Shown piece after piece: positions 1 to 7,091 of a stretch of 7,499 nucleotides of DNA. The stretch's first letter is position 1; the number at the start of each line of letters is the position of its first letter. The notes under the pieces were generated by a model, which was not told the origin of the DNA, made no database searches, and saw nothing but the letters and a program-made list of their open reading frames with translations. A program made the position numbers and the translations under genes. Location: assembly GCA_900553155.1 (NCBI GenBank), contig USCM01000087.1, forward strand, positions 1-7,499, written 5' to 3'. This stretch comes from an uncultured Prevotella sp. Lineage in GTDB: Bacteria; Bacteroidota; Bacteroidia; Bacteroidales; Bacteroidaceae.

Positions 1-3000
1 TATGCCATACTTTGCAAACAGTTGGCGGTCGATGTTGGGAATGTCGTTGGTAGTCCAGTAGATGTCGCTCTGGTTGGTAAAGTTCTCCATCGGTACGAAC
101 ATAAACTTCTCCGGTGACAAGTCTTGCGATGTGATAGTCTGCAACATAAGGTAGCGGGCAAACTTGGTGCTGAGGTAAGCAAGCAAGTTGTCGGCCTCCT
201 CCTTGGTGTTGTAGGCTCCACCCACAAGATAACTCTGTGTACATACTACGGCAGGCGGCAGCACGGTCATAGCCGAGAGCACACGGAACTTGCCGTTGCG
301 GTCGGGGGTTCCGGCATGTTCGCAGGTAGCCTTGGAGAACACCACCTTGTACAAGTCGGTCCAGGCAGCGTTCTTCTTGATGTCGGCACGAGCCACGTAG
401 GTAGTAGCCCCCGACGACTTAAGCTCTACAGCGGTTGTATCTTCAGCCGGGTCGGCAGTGCCGCGGTATGTGCTTACGAAGCCGAAAGGTGTCTGTCCGC
501 TAACCTGGGTGTTGAGTGTGCCGTTGCACTTGTCGAGAACCTTGTTGATAAACGACAGCGCCTCGTTGTTGCGCACGAATATAGGGAACTGGTTGAGGTT
601 GCGCTCGCAAGTGTTGGATGTGCCGTGCAGGGTGTTGGTGAAACGGCATCCCTTCTTGTGGCGTGCGTCCCAAAGGAAGTAGTTCACACCGCCTGATATG
701 TCGACAGTAGGGAAGAGGTCCTTAGAGTCGACATAGTCGAAGATAGACCTCATGCGATGGTCGGCAAGCATAGAGCGGCGGAAGCTTTCAAGTCCGCGGC
801 CTCCAGTAAACCAGCGCGAAGGCATAATCATAGAGATGTAGTTTGGTTTCATCTCGCGTGCTACCTCTACAAACTGGTTGTAGAGCGGTATGCCATAGTT
901 GTCCTTCTGTTCACCTATGTTCACTTGGTATGGCGGGTTGCCTATGATGGCGTCGAATTTCATTTCCTTCTGCTTGTTTATATTCCAAAAATTCTCGCCG
1001 TCGGCAAGTGTGGGCATCAGCTTGCGCTTGTATACCATAACGAGCGAAGTTTGGTCCTCGAGTATCTTTACGTTGGCTTTGATATCCTGTCGGTAGCCAA
1101 GGAGCGTGCGCTTGGTGATGCGCTCGGCTATGCGTGTGCGGCATACGGCAAAGATATTGGTCTCTATAATCTCCTTCCAAAGTGCTTCTGCGTCTTCGTC
1201 AGATATCATATCGAAGAGTCCCTGCGACTGTCCGCTACGCAACTTGTACATAGAGAAGGCTGCGTATAGCGAGTACAATCCGGTCTTGGACGTCATGTCG
1301 AGGATGCGTGCCTTCTGGTTCATCAGCACTCGCTCGGTAACGTCGCCGTTGTAGACGAATCGTGGGTCGGATATTGGCTTCGTAAACTTCTCGTTGAAGA
1401 AGCAGTAGCCGCCCAAGGTGTCGGCGAGCTGACGGTTTACGGTGCGCCATGGTGTTAGCACCGTCTCGCGGTCGGGGTAGCAGAAGTCGGCAAGAATGTC
1501 TGCCACTTCGGCAACACGCTCGTTTACCGGCAGGGTGTCGGCACGGCGCAATCTATCGAATATAGCCTTGGCTGTAGCCACGAAGATGTCCTCGCGGTAG
1601 AAGTATTTTAGGCGTTGGAAGAGCTTGAGGGTTATGCCTTTAGGCATAAACTCGCGCCACGATTCGGTGTCGATGCTGCGTATGAACGAGTCGAGCGTAA
1701 GGCCCTCGATGCGGTCTACGGTGCCGTATATCAAGATGGGGAATCGGCTTGATATCTGGTTGAGGATGGCTATGGCGCGCTGGCGTGGCGTGAGCTTGCG
1801 TGTTGCCTCACGCATAGCGGCAACTGCCGTCTCTTCGGCTTGGGCTTGTTTCTCGCGTGCAGCCTTCTCCTTGGCGCTGTTGGTGGTCTTGCGCTTGTTG
1901 CGTCCCATGGTGTCGGCTATCATTTCGCGGTTGCGCTGACGCTCGGAAGCTATGCCTCGCACGATGGCCTCTGCCACTTGGTCGAGCAGGCGGATGTCCT
2001 GTTGGCGCAGATTGTCGAGGTTGCCGTATAGGCAATCGTCTCTAAATCCGTTGCGTATAAGCGAGTCGGAGTAGGCGGATGTTACGTTGCGTATGAACGA
2101 TTCGGTGTCGAAGCGTGTTTGCTTGGATGCCGATATCTCCGTGATAGGGCACAGCTCCAAGAATTCTGCCAGCTTAGCCACACGTTCTTCCTGGTTAGAT
2201 GTGTATGTGTTGTTGTTGACATACTGGTCTACCACGGTAAGTGTTCGGCAGGGCGAGAAGTCGATGGCGTAGCACTCGCTCTTGACGCGACCGTCTGTAT
2301 ACGGGCTCTGGCACCTGAAGATGGTCTGGAAGTAGCGCATACCACCAGTTTCGGCGGCACCGGCAAGCATCAGCACAGCAGTCCATTCGGGCACCGATAC
2401 ACCCATTGTAAGACGGCCGCATGATAGAGTGATGGTCTTCTTGCTGTTGGCTATCGCTGTCTTTACACGCTCAAGTGCATCGTGCTCGTGCTTGGTTTGC
2501 TCGTAGATGTCCGAGCGCTCTTCGGCAAAGTTGCCTTCGCCAGCAACGTCAACGATGGTGTATTCGCCGAATGGATTGTCCAGTGTCTGCTCAGACAGGA
2601 TGCGTGCAAGACAGTGGGCAGCCTGAACTCCCGGCACATACCATAGTGTATTGTCGAGCGAGCCAGCCAACTGCTTGTTGGCGTAAGGATACAACTTGTT
2701 GGTGCTGCTTTTGCCGATGAGCTTTACAAACTTGCGTACATCAGCCTCGTGTACAAACTGTGTCTGTACATTGGGTGCGGCATTGTCCGACGGTATAGTC
2801 TCTGTTCTGAACAGCTCGGCAAAGTTAAAGCCTCCAGTCTCGCTTATACGGTAGCTGCGCATGTCGCGGGCGAGGTTGTAGGTAAGGATGTTCATACGGG
2901 CAAGACCCTCGTATGGGTTAGGCTCGCCGGTGTGATGCTCGTTCCATGCCACCTTGGCCGACTGCTCCATACAGTAGTCCCAATGATACACCTCGGTGTT

Positions 3001-3576
3001 GTCGAAGAGCTGCTGTATATTGTATGGTGTGCCCGATAGGTACAGCGTGCGCAGTGTGCGGCGCTTCTGTAGCTCGCCTATAACATCGCGTCCGAGACGC
3101 GACATGATGCCCTCGTGTGCCTCGTCCACAATAAGGAAGTCCCAATGTGTGTTGAATATATGGTCGTTCTTCTCGATGCCCTTTTGCTGGTTCACACGTT
3201 TGGAGCCACGCAAGTCTTGCATTGAGGCGAAATAAATATAGTGGGCGTTCTTGTCTTGCTTAGCTTTTGCTTCGATAGCCTCGAATGTTTCGGCGTCGAA
3301 CGACACCGTGTTGGGGTCTTTGCAGCCAAAGAACCATCCGTCGAGCTTAAGCTTAAGCAACGACTCAAACCACTCGCCACGCACATTAGGGCGGTGGGTA
3401 AGGATGAGGGTACGGCGGTAGCCACACTGTCTTGCCACTTCGAGGGCGCACAGGGTCTTTCCGAAACGCATCTTTGCATTCCAAAGCATCTTTCGATTGC
3501 GTTTCAGGCTGTTCACAGTGAGGTTGATAGCCTGTTGCTGTTCAGAGCGAAAAACTATGTTGTCAGTGAATGTCAT
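1..3576 (-). CDS. Fused superfamily 2 helicase and Eco57I-type N6-adenine DNA methyltransferase (restriction-modification enzyme), C-terminus outside the window
   Basis: I translated this frame by hand: 1192 residues without a stop, still open at base 1. Helicase part, about residues 1-440: Walker A MRFGKT (36-41), motif Ia-like LILTHRP (57-63), DEAH (151-154), SGTP (181-184), a motif-V-like GRLTMGVSVPEW (387-398) and a motif-VI-like GGMRYFQTIFR (411-421). A linker follows, highly charged and Lys/Arg/Glu/Ala-rich at about 540-600. Methyltransferase part: motif-I-like ILDMTSKTGLYSLYAA (758-773), catalytic motif IV GNPPYQ (879-884), then an Eco57I-family stretch including MIMPSRWFTGGRGL (916-929) and a probable target-recognition C-terminus. 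Motif IV predicts adenine-N6 methylation; the helicase predicts ATP-driven translocation on DNA. The ending QLFAKYGI resembles what I recall near the end of related proteins, so little may be missing. The ATG is preceded directly by in-frame TAA, so no N-terminal nuclease can be added. It lies 15 nt after the subunit M gene. A type IIG or ISP-like restriction role is inference. Confidence 0.9.
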   Translation of the reverse strand, partial: MTFTDNIVFRSEQQQAINLTVNSLKRNRKMLWNAKMRFGKTLCALEVARQCGYRRTLILTHRPNVRGEWFESLLKLKLDGWFFGCKDPNTVSFDAETFEAIEAKAKQDKNAHYIYFASMQDLRGSKRVNQQKGIEKNDHIFNTHWDFLIVDEAHEGIMSRLGRDVIGELQKRRTLRTLYLSGTPYNIQQLFDNTEVYHWDYCMEQSAKVAWNEHHTGEPNPYEGLARMNILTYNLARDMRSYRISETGGFNFAELFRTETIPSDNAAPNVQTQFVHEADVRKFVKLIGKSSTNKLYPYANKQLAGSLDNTLWYVPGVQAAHCLARILSEQTLDNPFGEYTIVDVAGEGNFAEERSDIYEQTKHEHDALERVKTAIANSKKTITLSCGRLTMGVSVPEWTAVLMLAGAAETGGMRYFQTIFRCQSPYTDGRVKSECYAIDFSPCRTLTVVDQYVNNNTYTSNQEERVAKLAEFLELCPITEISASKQTRFDTESFIRNVTSAYSDSLIRNGFRDDCLYGNLDNLRQQDIRLLDQVAEAIVRGIASERQRNREMIADTMGRNKRKTTNSAKEKAAREKQAQAEETAVAAMREATRKLTPRQRAIAILNQISSRFPILIYGTVDRIEGLTLDSFIRSIDTESWREFMPKGITLKLFQRLKYFYREDIFVATAKAIFDRLRRADTLPVNERVAEVADILADFCYPDRETVLTPWRTVNRQLADTLGGYCFFNEKFTKPISDPRFVYNGDVTERVLMNQKARILDMTSKTGLYSLYAAFSMYKLRSGQSQGLFDMISDEDAEALWKEIIETNIFAVCRTRIAERITKRTLLGYRQDIKANVKILEDQTSLVMVYKRKLMPTLADGENFWNINKQKEMKFDAIIGNPPYQVNIGEQKDNYGIPLYNQFVEVAREMKPNYISMIMPSRWFTGGRGLESFRRSMLADHRMRSIFDYVDSKDLFPTVDISGGVNYFLWDARHKKGCRFTNTLHGTSNTCERNLNQFPIFVRNNEALSFINKVLDKCNGTLNTQVSGQTPFGFVSTYRGTADPAEDTTAVELKSSGATTYVARADIKKNAAWTDLYKVVFSKATCEHAGTPDRNGKFRVLSAMTVLPPAVVCTQSYLVGGAYNTKEEADNLLAYLSTKFARYLMLQTITSQDLSPEKFMFVPMENFTNQSDIYWTTNDIPNIDRQLFAKYGI

Positions 3577-3591
3577 TTATCTAATTCTGAT

Positions 3592-4509
3592 TTATTTCTT
3601 TATAAGTTGCTTGAAGATTATCTGTTTGCCTTTAAGTGGTTCGGTGCCGTGCCATTCCATTATGGTGCACAGATTGTCCGTGTCGGGTATGGTGAAGCGT
3701 GTGCCGTCCATCTGCCATATATTCCACGCTATTATCTCTGCCGCCTTTATTACAGCCGAGAAGTGTGGCATACGTCCCCAGCGGGCGTTGTAGTACTCGC
3801 AGAAGCTGATGAGCAATGTCTCTCTTGAGAGAAACACGTTGTCGCCCTGCCAGTCGAAGCCATAGACCGACTGCAAAGCCTGGTATGCCTTGCGCAGCCA
3901 GTGGCGCTTGTTGAACTTGGTGGGTTGTGAAGGCGTGTTCTCGTTCACCACACGCATCTTGCGGTCGAATATGCCGATGCGTTCGTCGATGTTGATGTGT
4001 ACACCCGTGGTGGTGTCGTACCGGCTTGCAAGATAAGGAGCCTCGCCGCAAGCCATCTCCATGCGTCGGCAGCGCACATACTTCATCCACGACTTGTCCT
4101 CGGGAAACTCGACCTTCTCCTTCCGTGTAAGCCACGTGTGGGTGCCGTCGTCGAGGGTGGTCTCGGTGTTGAACACGTTGCGGTAGCCAAACCAGTGCTC
4201 GTCCACCAAGTTGTTCTGGGCATTGCATATCCATGCCGGCGTAAACACCTCGCCGCGGTCTTTGGCACGCGATGTTTGCAGCGACTCGTGCTTGTACACT
4301 CGTGGCTGTATAATATCACGATAGACACCCGACACTTGCTCTATGAGTATAGGCGAAGAGTGAGGGTGTCCATAGTCGTCGGTTCCCCAAGAAATGTTTG
4401 CGGACAGGCCGTGACCACTTAACGACTGGTCCCGAAGCAGGATGGCAAGCAGGCGAGGGTTGTCGCGCACAATGCCGGCTATGTGGTTGTTGGGTCTTTT
4501 AGTGGCCAT
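3592..4509 (-). CDS. Restriction-modification 'subunit M' family protein, methyltransferase-like without a visible NPPY motif
   Basis: The product has 305 residues and resembles a family I recall from Bacteroidetes and Epsilonproteobacteria under the name 'restriction endonuclease subunit M'. Visible signatures are AKDRGEVFTPAWICNAQNN (82-100), like the FTP segment near the start of N6-adenine methyltransferases (motif X), and MEMACGEAPYL (150-160), like the SAM-binding motif I consensus DxACGxGxFL. RIGIFDRKMRVV (177-188) may be motif II. NIWQMDG (263-269) is a block I associate with this family. No NPPY/DPPY catalytic motif is present, so it is unlikely to methylate DNA alone; it may bind SAM, complete or regulate the large helicase/methylase, or contribute specificity (inference). 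There is no signal peptide or membrane segment. It starts 12 nt after the xpt stop and ends 15 nt before the large gene, fitting a polycistronic message. An AAAAGG stretch one base before ATG is too close to be a normal Shine-Dalgarno site. Confidence 0.82.
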   Translation of the reverse strand: MATKRPNNHIAGIVRDNPRLLAILLRDQSLSGHGLSANISWGTDDYGHPHSSPILIEQVSGVYRDIIQPRVYKHESLQTSRAKDRGEVFTPAWICNAQNNLVDEHWFGYRNVFNTETTLDDGTHTWLTRKEKVEFPEDKSWMKYVRCRRMEMACGEAPYLASRYDTTTGVHINIDERIGIFDRKMRVVNENTPSQPTKFNKRHWLRKAYQALQSVYGFDWQGDNVFLSRETLLISFCEYYNARWGRMPHFSAVIKAAEIIAWNIWQMDGTRFTIPDTDNLCTIMEWHGTEPLKGKQIIFKQLIKK

Positions 4510-4521
4510 GCCTTTTATGGT

Positions 4522-5094
4522 TTACTGTTCTTTAATCTTAATCTCGCAGTTGTCGAGCGACTCGATGATGGCAAGCGACTCAACACGCACACCACGTTCG
4601 CGCAGATACTGTCCGCCGTCCTGGAACGCCTTCTCTATAATGAAACCCATGCCTTCGAGTGTGGCGCCTGCTTGCTGGCAGAGGTCGATGATGCCCTTGG
4701 CAGCATTGCCGTTGGCAAGGAAGTCGTCTATAAACAGAACGTGGTCGTCGGCGGTAAGGTAGTCGCTACTGATAATAACGTCGTAGTCGCGCTGCTTGGT
4801 GAACGATGTAACCTTTGTAGCCAGCATATTGGAAAGTGTGCTTGGCTTCTTTTTCTTTGCAAATACAACGGGGAGGTTCATGAGGAATCCCATCATGATA
4901 GCCGGGGCAATGCCAGAAGCTTCTATTGTGAGAATCTTGTTCACCTTGGTGCTTGCAAAGCGGCGGATAAACTCCACTGCGATGTCCTTCATCAGATTTG
5001 GGTCCATCTGGTGATTGATGAATTTGTCTACTTTAAGAATGCCGCCTGGGTAGCATTTTCCGTCTTTAAGAATTCTGTCTCTAAGAACTTTCAT
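4522..5094 (-). CDS. xpt: Xanthine phosphoribosyltransferase
   Basis: The enzyme joins xanthine to PRPP to form XMP and diphosphate, salvaging purines in the cytoplasm. The 190 residues match the usual length of bacterial Xpt (about 190-195). Landmarks in order are KFINHQMDP (24-32), the EASGIAPA segment (58-65), the basic FAKKKKPST loop (78-86), and the PRPP-binding loop with its paired acidic residues, FIDDFLANGNAAKG (121-134). KFINHQ and the FAKKKKPST loop favour Xpt over adenine or hypoxanthine transferases. The ATG follows an A/T-rich stretch typical of Bacteroidetes translation starts. The gene lies 64 nt after the acyltransferase stop and 12 nt before the subunit M gene, so it may head a transcript that carries the restriction-modification genes. 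I see no purine riboswitch in the short upstream gap. A TAACTTTA box about 20 nt before the ATG differs from TAnnTTTG at one base and lacks a -33 partner, so an own promoter is only weakly supported. Confidence 0.95.
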   Translation of the reverse strand: MKVLRDRILKDGKCYPGGILKVDKFINHQMDPNLMKDIAVEFIRRFASTKVNKILTIEASGIAPAIMMGFLMNLPVVFAKKKKPSTLSNMLATKVTSFTKQRDYDVIISSDYLTADDHVLFIDDFLANGNAAKGIIDLCQQAGATLEGMGFIIEKAFQDGGQYLRERGVRVESLAIIESLDNCEIKIKEQ

Positions 5095-5158
5095 CGTTTC
5101 TATTATTATTTTTAAAGTTAAATATCGTGTTGATAAAGTAATGATGTCGTGTGGATAG
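5095..5158 (-). other. Intergenic gap upstream of xpt
   Basis: These 64 nt between the acyltransferase stop and the xpt start are A/T-rich. They contain no convincing hairpin terminator, no riboswitch-like structure and no clear promoter; the best candidate is a TAACTTTA box with one mismatch and no upstream TTTG. Read-through from the acyltransferase gene is therefore possible. Confidence 0.5.
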
Positions 5159-6142
5159 CTATTCGCTGTATAGCCAACTAAAGAGTCGGTTAAGCCACGA
5201 GATGGGTGTTCGGAACCACCTGAACTTGGTAACGGGCTTGCCTCCGAAGCTTAGGATAAACTCGCGCATGGCAGAGTGTTCGAAAGGCAGTCCGGCATCA
5301 AGGAAGTACAGATGTCTGTAGCCTGCTTTGTGTGCGTCGTCGAGCACAGTCCATACGGTGTGCGACATAGGCGACAATGCCTTGCGCCTCTTTTTGCTGT
5401 AGGCAAGATACCACATATAGGCATTGCCACCCGAGTAGATGCACACACTGGTGGCAACAACTCTCTCGCCGTGCTTGCTGACAAACACCTTGCCTTGTCC
5501 GGAGCCTATAAGCAAGCGCAGCTCCTTGATGTTGGGCACTGTGCGGCGTGGCTTGAACCTGAAGTGGCGCCGTAGCAGTTGTGCTGCCTGGACAAGCTCG
5601 TTGCTTTCTGCCAGTGCGACGCAAGCGGTCAGACCGCTTTGCTGGGCTTGTGCTATCCTATGTTGTGCCTTCTCCGACAGGCGGTCGGCAGGTGGCAGGC
5701 TATGCAGCGAGTTGTGTATCTCCTGCCATTGGATAGGGAAGTAGCCGTTGGCTCTGAAAGCCTCGTAGCCAAACATCTTGTTGGAAAGGTGGCTAAACTC
5801 GATGTACAGGCACAGGCGGTTGTTGAAACGCGCTGTTACCTCACTGAGAAAGCGCCCGAAGATGTAGCTCTTGTCCACTCCCTCGTCGTATTCGCCCTCG
5901 CCGTATACACGTCCATGCAGATAGACAATAGGTGGCAACAGGGACCGGTGGAAGAAGATTGTGGTGAGCATGTGGGCCACGACGTGCCCTGTCCCGTCCT
6001 CTGCTATAGCCATACAGGGTTCTTGCATAGGGGTGGCTTCGAGTATGCGAAAGAAGTCAACGCTATGAAAGAAATTATGGCTTGCAATGTCGGGCAATTC
6101 TGATTCGTGTGATATCAATCGTATGCTTACCTCTTCTTTCAT
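5159..6142 (-). CDS. GNAT/FemAB-like acyltransferase of unknown substrate
   Basis: The product has 327 residues from the ATG at 6142. It resembles Bacteroidetes proteins annotated as GNAT-family N-acetyltransferases with a FemAB or Acetyltransf_6 fold. Visible features are HNFFHSVDFFRI (22-33); HGRVYGEGEY (76-85); a basic KAQHRIAQAQQSG segment (158-170), like the K/R-rich element of FemAB enzymes; a second-domain core from about 215 to 285 (VFVSKHGERVVATSV, then AYMWYLAYSKKRRK and HLYFLDAG); and a conserved-looking FGGKPVTKFRWFRTP end (299-313). No signal peptide or membrane helix is seen, so the protein is probably cytosolic. Substrate and donor (acyl-CoA or aminoacyl-tRNA) cannot be read from the sequence. 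A longer version starting at TTG 6199 is possible, but its 19 extra residues lie over the promoter-like box and a palindrome, so I prefer the ATG. It is the first gene of the leftward series, 64 nt before xpt; whether it shares their transcript is open. Confidence 0.78.
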   Translation of the reverse strand: MKEEVSIRLISHESELPDIASHNFFHSVDFFRILEATPMQEPCMAIAEDGTGHVVAHMLTTIFFHRSLLPPIVYLHGRVYGEGEYDEGVDKSYIFGRFLSEVTARFNNRLCLYIEFSHLSNKMFGYEAFRANGYFPIQWQEIHNSLHSLPPADRLSEKAQHRIAQAQQSGLTACVALAESNELVQAAQLLRRHFRFKPRRTVPNIKELRLLIGSGQGKVFVSKHGERVVATSVCIYSGGNAYMWYLAYSKKRRKALSPMSHTVWTVLDDAHKAGYRHLYFLDAGLPFEHSAMREFILSFGGKPVTKFRWFRTPISWLNRLFSWLYSE

Positions 6143-6146
6143 TCGG

Positions 6147-6180
6147 CAAAAATACCAAAAGTTTTTTAAAAAACGGCACA
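6147..6180 (-). promoter_or_regulatory. Putative Bacteroidetes promoter of the acyltransferase gene
   Basis: On the minus strand TATTTTTG (6154 to 6147) fits the Bacteroidetes -7 consensus TAnnTTTG exactly. The best -33 candidate is TGTG (6180 to 6177), one mismatch from TTTG, with a 22-nt spacer that is slightly long. The box ends only 4 nt before the ATG at 6142, so a transcript from it would be leaderless or nearly so. Confidence 0.42.
6161..6174. repeat. Perfect AT-rich palindrome in the divergent promoter region
   Basis: GTTTTTTAAAAAAC reads the same on both strands over 14 bases. It lies between the -7 box and the -33 candidate of the leftward promoter, where a bound regulator would interfere. 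It may equally be a chance product of low-complexity A/T sequence. Confidence 0.4.
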
Positions 6181-6190
6181 CTGCCTGTTG

Positions 6191-6202
6191 TTTTTGCAAA
6201 AA
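6191..6202. repeat. Second AT-rich palindrome in the divergent promoter region
   Basis: TTTTTGCAAAAA is a perfect 12-base inverted repeat centred about 29 nt from the centre of the palindrome at 6161-6174. It lies just upstream of the rightward promoter candidate and outside both preferred coding regions. An operator role is speculation. Confidence 0.35.
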
Positions 6203-6213
6203 GCGTGAATAAA

Positions 6214-6245
6214 TGTGCCTATGTCAGAATTTATGTTTATCTTTG
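6214..6245 (+). promoter_or_regulatory. Putative Bacteroidetes promoter of the DUF2520-kdsC operon
   Basis: TATCTTTG at 6238-6245 matches the -7 consensus TAnnTTTG exactly. TGTG at 6214-6217 is one base from the -33 consensus TTTG, with a near-ideal 20-nt spacer. The predicted start of transcription, around 6250, leaves a 5' leader of about 60 nt before the ATG at 6314. I see no obvious structured element in that leader. Confidence 0.55.
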
Positions 6246-6313
6246 CCATAAGTGTTGTGGGATAGACAATAGATTCTGCAACCACCTATTTTATATAAGA
6301 ATTATACCGAAAA

Positions 6314-7087
6314 ATGAAAATTGTTATTATAGGAGCAGGCAATGTTGCCACACATATAGCGAAGGCACTCGCCGCTCATAATTTGGCTCCGGCTCAGATA
6401 TGGAGCAGGCATGCCAATACGGCTGCAGCTCTTGCGGGGCAAGTAGGCAGCCAGGCTGTCGCAAATATTGAGGATATAGACACCGATGCCGACATATATA
6501 TCATATCTGTAACCGACCAGGCCTTGGAACAGGTGATAACAGGCTTGTGCGCGCATTGCCGCCAGGGCGTGTTTGTACACACTGCCGGAACGATGCCGAT
6601 GGAACTGTTTGAGGGCAAGTGCAGACATTATGGTGTGCTGTATCCTATGCAGACATTCTCTAAGGACAAGTCGTTGGATTTCAAGAAGGTACCCTGCTTT
6701 GTCGAGGCTTCCGACCAATTGGCTGACGATGCCATAATGCAGGTGGCCAACCTGCTGTCCGACAATGTGCATAGGTTGGCGGGCGAAGACCGCAAGTGGC
6801 TGCATGTGGCAGCTGTCTTTGCATGCAACTTCTCTAATGCTTGCTATACAATGGCAGAGCGTATACTGCAAGCTCATGGGCTGAACTTTGATGTTATGTT
6901 GCCCCTTGTCGACGAGACTACAGCCAAACTGCATAGCCTGTCGCCGGTTGAGGCTCAGACGGGTCCGGCTGTGCGCAACGACCATAACGTCATGAACCGA
7001 CATAAGGATATGCTGAAGGATGCCCCCGATATGCAGGCGGTGTACCAGATGATGTCCGAGATAATAATGAACAGCAAAAACAAGTAA
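6314..7087 (+). CDS. Rossmann-fold, DUF2520 domain protein (putative NAD(P)-dependent oxidoreductase)
   Basis: The product has 257 residues. The N-terminus MKIVIIGAGNVATHIA carries a dinucleotide-binding glycine motif, GxGNVA, at residues 7-12, followed by a Rossmann-like domain with IYIISVTDQAL (61-71) and VFVHTAGTMP (86-95). YGVLYPMQTFS (105-115) and the helical C-terminal half (about 130-255, including AAVFACNFSNACY and LPLVDETTAK) fit the DUF2520 domain. The overall plan resembles F420-dependent NADP reductases and 6-phosphogluconate-dehydrogenase-like enzymes. The substrate is unknown and I do not assign a reaction. The ATG follows an A-rich stretch with no Shine-Dalgarno sequence, usual for Bacteroidetes. 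It is the first gene of a rightward operon; the KdsC-like phosphatase starts 4 nt after its stop. That pairing is one I recall from other Bacteroidales genomes, which suggests a link to envelope sugar metabolism, but this is only inference. Confidence 0.88.
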   Translation: MKIVIIGAGNVATHIAKALAAHNLAPAQIWSRHANTAAALAGQVGSQAVANIEDIDTDADIYIISVTDQALEQVITGLCAHCRQGVFVHTAGTMPMELFEGKCRHYGVLYPMQTFSKDKSLDFKKVPCFVEASDQLADDAIMQVANLLSDNVHRLAGEDRKWLHVAAVFACNFSNACYTMAERILQAHGLNFDVMLPLVDETTAKLHSLSPVEAQTGPAVRNDHNVMNRHKDMLKDAPDMQAVYQMMSEIIMNSKNK

Positions 7088-7091
7088 ACTT

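Noticed and set aside
124..3235. Many plus-strand reading frames of 60-190 codons between 124 and 3235
   Set aside because: They all lie antisense to the unbroken 1192-codon minus-strand gene, which has clear helicase and methylase motifs; their translations show no recognisable domains.
1..3576. Phase-variable simple repeats, which are common in restriction-modification genes
   Set aside because: Reading the gene through, I saw no long homopolymer or tandem short repeat that could switch the frame, and the frame is intact.
3241..3828. Plus-strand ORF of 195 codons spanning the junction of the two restriction-module genes
   Set aside because: It is antisense to the helicase N-terminus and the subunit M C-terminus, both of which show family motifs, and its translation looks like no known protein.
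4083..4110. VEFPEDKSW in the subunit M protein as a possible PD-ExK nuclease remnant
   Set aside because: Only a loose acidic/lysine spacing is present, without the required preceding aspartate context; this would occur by chance in many proteins.
4483..5115. Plus-strand ORF of 210 codons opposite xpt
   Set aside because: It is a shadow of xpt, whose PRPP-binding loop and full-length match leave no doubt about the coding strand.
5095..5158. Purine riboswitch or other leader control of xpt, by analogy with Bacillus
   Set aside because: The 64-nt gap is too short, and I see no paired stems or conserved purine-aptamer loop sequences.
5159..6199. Longer acyltransferase version starting at TTG 6199
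   Set aside because: It uses a rare start codon, and the extra 19 residues cover a palindrome and a perfect promoter -7 box. ATG at 6142 gives a natural N-terminus.
6302..7003. Minus-strand ORF of 233 codons opposite the DUF2520 gene
   Set aside because: The plus-strand frame has a glycine-rich dinucleotide motif and the DUF2520 pattern; the minus-strand translation has no recognisable features.
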